64,000 bases of DNA, from the NCBI GenBank assembly GCA_000697055.1, contig JNDT01000944.1:25376-89375 (forward strand), read 5' to 3'. The translations under genes were made by a program, and so were the position numbers. The notes beneath the pieces were generated by a model. It was not told where the DNA came from. It did no database searches and worked only from the letters and a program-made list of their open reading frames with translations. Positions 61,869 through 64,000 of this stretch are shown one piece after another (the first letter of the stretch is position 1; each line of letters starts with the position of its first letter). This DNA comes from Saksenaea vasiformis B4078. Its lineage: Eukaryota; Mucoromycota; Mucoromycetes; Mucorales; Saksenaeaceae.

Positions 61869-63035
61869 TCATATACTATGCAGGGTGGAGTCCGTTGTAG
61901 ATGGGTCAGAGTAATTTGAAATGCCGCAAGCATTTGTGGGATCAGTTTCATGCGAATTTGGCGGGTGCAGCTCATACGAATTTGGTGGGTGCAGTTCATA
62001 CGAATTTGGTGGATGCTGTTCATATGAGTTTGATAGATGCAGCTCATGTTCATTTGGAATCTGTGTCTGCGCTTCATTTAATCGTTGTACTGCATGCTCG
62101 CTATTATGCAATGGTGATAGATCGTTTGGCGTTGATAGCTTCTGTTCTTCGCGTTTGTGAGATACAGGATCAGTACCATCGTGCATTTCCCAAGCATCAC
62201 TAGACTTCCCCGGAGTACGCGTATCAACTGCAGCTGCACGCCTCTTGCGATATCGTCGTACGAATATAAAAGCTCCGACAATCTTAAAATGAGGTTAGCA
62301 TATTGAACTTATTAAGTTAAACGTTACCAGTTGGACAGTAGCGACTAAGCCTATCACTATTCCCGCAATTGGAGCTGCGGAGAGATTAGAGTGGTGATCG
62401 TTCTGGTTCAACACTGGTGTGATAAGAGTGGGTGATACAGATGGCGTGATAGGCGTAGTATATGTTGCCCAGGTTCGTGCAATCTGAAAAGGTCCATCGG
62501 AAGAATATATTCCCTCTAAAACGATAGGAGGAGGGGTTCTGATCACTATGTAGTAATTGTAGCCTAATTGTATTTGAGGATAGCGGCCTATCGGTGGGTC
62601 AGGGATAACTATCTCGAAAGTGTCCTCGCCATGTTGTGGCGAGCGTTTTACATAAGCATCGATATTAACATCGTTGTAGATATCAAGTGTGGACCCGAAG
62701 GCGTAAACCGTCTTCTGATGTAGATACCAATGAAAGGGGATGGAATTATAGTCCAAAAGCCTAGGAGCACTTGCTTTTTTGTAAATGGTAGCAAAAAATG
62801 TATCGCCTGGTGCAAGCACAGATCTGCCGGAAGTATTAAGCTTTATATAAAAATGAGAGGTTATCGGGGGCAGGTTACCCCAATATAGGATATCGACATC
62901 AAAAATACCCTTGGGACGAGGTATATAGAGCAGATTAGTCTCATGAAGAGACTCATCATTGGGAAGAGACTCATCAGAAAGAGAGAATCGAAATAAAAGA
63001 AGAGAAAGGGAGAGGCACAACAAGTGCTTTGACAT
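61869..63035 (-). CDS. Type I membrane protein with octapeptide repeats, paralogue of the 60115 gene
   Basis: Minus-strand exons 63035 to about 62328 and about 62283 to 61869. Signal peptide LLCLSLSLLLFRFSLS, an extracellular region of ~210 residues (DVDILYWGNLPPITSHFYIK, IQLGYNYYIVIRTPPP), a Thr/Pro/Ser stalk, and a helix IAGIVIGLVATVQLIVGAFIF followed by VRRYRKRR. The tail carries octapeptide repeats NSYELHPP (24-nt units, ~61945-62050). Its segment LNEAQTQIPNEHEL matches LNEIETQVPSEYNL in the convergent neighbour, so the two are related. Function unknown; a surface receptor or wall sensor is plausible from the plan. Confidence 0.75.
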
Positions 63036-63217
63036 GAAAATTATTGAGAGAAAGAAAAGTGCGGCTCAAAGTCGAACGCTGTTGAAACTTCTCGAAGCTC
63101 GAGTAGTACGAGAAAATGGTAGTGTTGCCGATTTGGAAACATTCTGAGATGCAACTTGTTTGTCGCCGAAATTTAGACTATACTATTCTGCTTACTGCAT
63201 GAAAATAGCCTGTTTAG

Positions 63218-63472
63218 CTATGGGAAAAAATAAGGATCTATTTCAATGATGTTTTTTTTTGTTAAAGAAACCTGTCCTGTAGTAATGAGAAAGGTGCAGA
63301 TATCATCTCTGGCCAGTTTTGAGTATCCAAAATATTGGGTGTTGAGATCTGCATAATACCCACGCCTGGATGCTGTGCTAGTTGAGTCAAGATTTCCTTC
63401 GGACACAAGGATAACTAGCTTCCCATGGAAACCTGATGGACCAGAACCAAAATCCCAAATTACGTCGATAGA
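63218..63472 (-). pseudogene. Fragment of a secreted-type protein gene, cut by the LINE
   Basis: One minus-strand frame reads SIDVIWDFGSGPSGFHGKLV, then VSEGNLDSTSTASRRGYYAD and YFGYSKLARDDICTFLITTG. Composition resembles the extracellular parts of the neighbouring membrane proteins. No start is visible and the LINE poly(A) lies just upstream, so the rest may have been separated or lost. Confidence 0.4.
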
Positions 63473-63552
63473 TGTGCGGTATTCTTATGACACGCAAACA
63501 CAAACTGATTAAGAATCCACATAGGTTAGGTACGATTTTCCTTCTAATCCAT

Positions 63553-64000
63553 GTTTTTTTTTTTTTGTAAGGGCGCTATGCGCCGTTTATTCAGTCACGT
63601 GTTCTAAGAAGGGACGTGCCGATCAAAGTCAGAGAAGGAAAGTACAAATCATTATGGTCTCAGTGAAGGGGAGGGGAGGATGGGATGTCTAGTCTAGGAA
63701 AGGGAGAAGACGTTCGTCAGGGAAGGAGGAAGTGAGCGATAGAGCCTTTTGAGCGATTAGGGCAGGTACCATTGGCGTAGCATCGAAGATGAAGCGCCAA
63801 TGGGCGTCCCAGATAGCCAGAAGCGTGCTGCTGAAGATTTGTGATGTTTTGATCGACGGAGGGTCACGAGGGAACTGGAGAAGGCACAAGGCCGACTCGA
63901 TCTGCTGTGGTGCGGGTTCAGTTTGGAAATAAGCGTTCCAGACATGAAGCCACACAGGCCACTTGAGCGGGCAAGACCACAGGAAGTGATCAAAAGTGTC
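63553..64000 (-). mobile_element. 3' end of a LINE (non-LTR retrotransposon), running off the window
   Basis: On the minus strand from the window edge, the ORF2 C-terminus reads DTFDHFLWSCPLKWPVWLHV and WNAYFQTEP, an RVT zinc-binding domain with H..C spacing, ending near 63689. The 3' UTR follows, then a short hairpin (GGCGC-ATA-GCGCC at ~63574-63586) and a poly(A) tract of about 13 (seen as poly-T from 63553). Hairpin plus poly(A) is the usual 3' end copied by target-primed reverse transcription. The 5' part lies outside the window. Confidence 0.85.

Noticed and set aside
1..64000. tRNA and rRNA genes, CRISPR arrays, bacterial-style operons
   Set aside because: No B-box-like tRNA pattern with a matching A box was seen on either strand, no rRNA sequence, and no regularly spaced repeats of the CRISPR kind.

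Overview
The window is nuclear DNA from a filamentous fungus, most likely an early-diverging lineage (Mucoromycota, probably Mucorales). Three things support this. Genes are broken by many short introns (about 40-65 nt, GT..AG). The gene content includes DET1 and ITFG2, which the common Dikarya model yeasts lack. The mobile-element remnants (a Crypton-type Ndc10/GCR1_C gene and a LINE with an RVT zinc-binding tail) are of kinds common in Mucorales. The genus cannot be told from sequence alone. Exon boundaries were drawn by eye; for most genes the summed exon length was checked to be a multiple of three.

Layout. 0.1-2.1 kb: an SPX-RING ubiquitin ligase with a diverged repeat just upstream. 5.6-7.4 kb: a secreted FAD amine/polyamine oxidase. 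8.0-14.3 kb: a ubiquitin-specific protease followed at 99 nt by a 16-exon DNA2 nuclease-helicase. 14.4-17.8 kb, minus strand: mitochondrial 3-hydroxyacyl-CoA dehydrogenase, then DET1. 22.5-24.0 kb: the MYND protein MUB1. 26.6-27.3 kb: methionine sulfoxide reductase B. 29.0-31.7 kb: an Rsc7/Swp82-type chromatin-remodelling subunit fused to PHD fingers. 31.8-32.7 kb, minus: an Mpv17/PMP22-family protein. 35.6-37.2 kb: fumarylacetoacetase. 37.5-44.4 kb, all minus: RNase T2, a 108-aa membrane protein, a GH15 glycosidase and a LaeA-like methyltransferase. 47.4-49.3 kb, minus: a decayed Crypton gene. 50.7-51.2 kb: a decayed gene. 55.3-58.8 kb, minus: ITFG2. 59.0-59.8 kb: another decayed gene. 60.1-63.0 kb: two convergent, distantly related single-pass membrane protein genes. 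63.55 kb to the end, minus: the 3' end of a LINE with its poly(A) tail.

Themes. Four of the first nine genes act in ubiquitin signalling (SPX-RING E3, USP, DET1 adaptor, MUB1 adaptor), and two of them end in CaaX prenylation motifs. DNA2 has an ACGCGT (MluI cell-cycle box) 24 nt before its ATG. Three families of old, diverged repeats (A, B, C below) recur in the intergenic DNA. A and C flank two unrelated genes (MSRB and FAH) at nearly the same spacing, which is the most unusual large-scale structure here. The long spaces between genes are AT-rich, with scattered decayed coding fragments. I saw no rRNA, CRISPR array or convincing tRNA.
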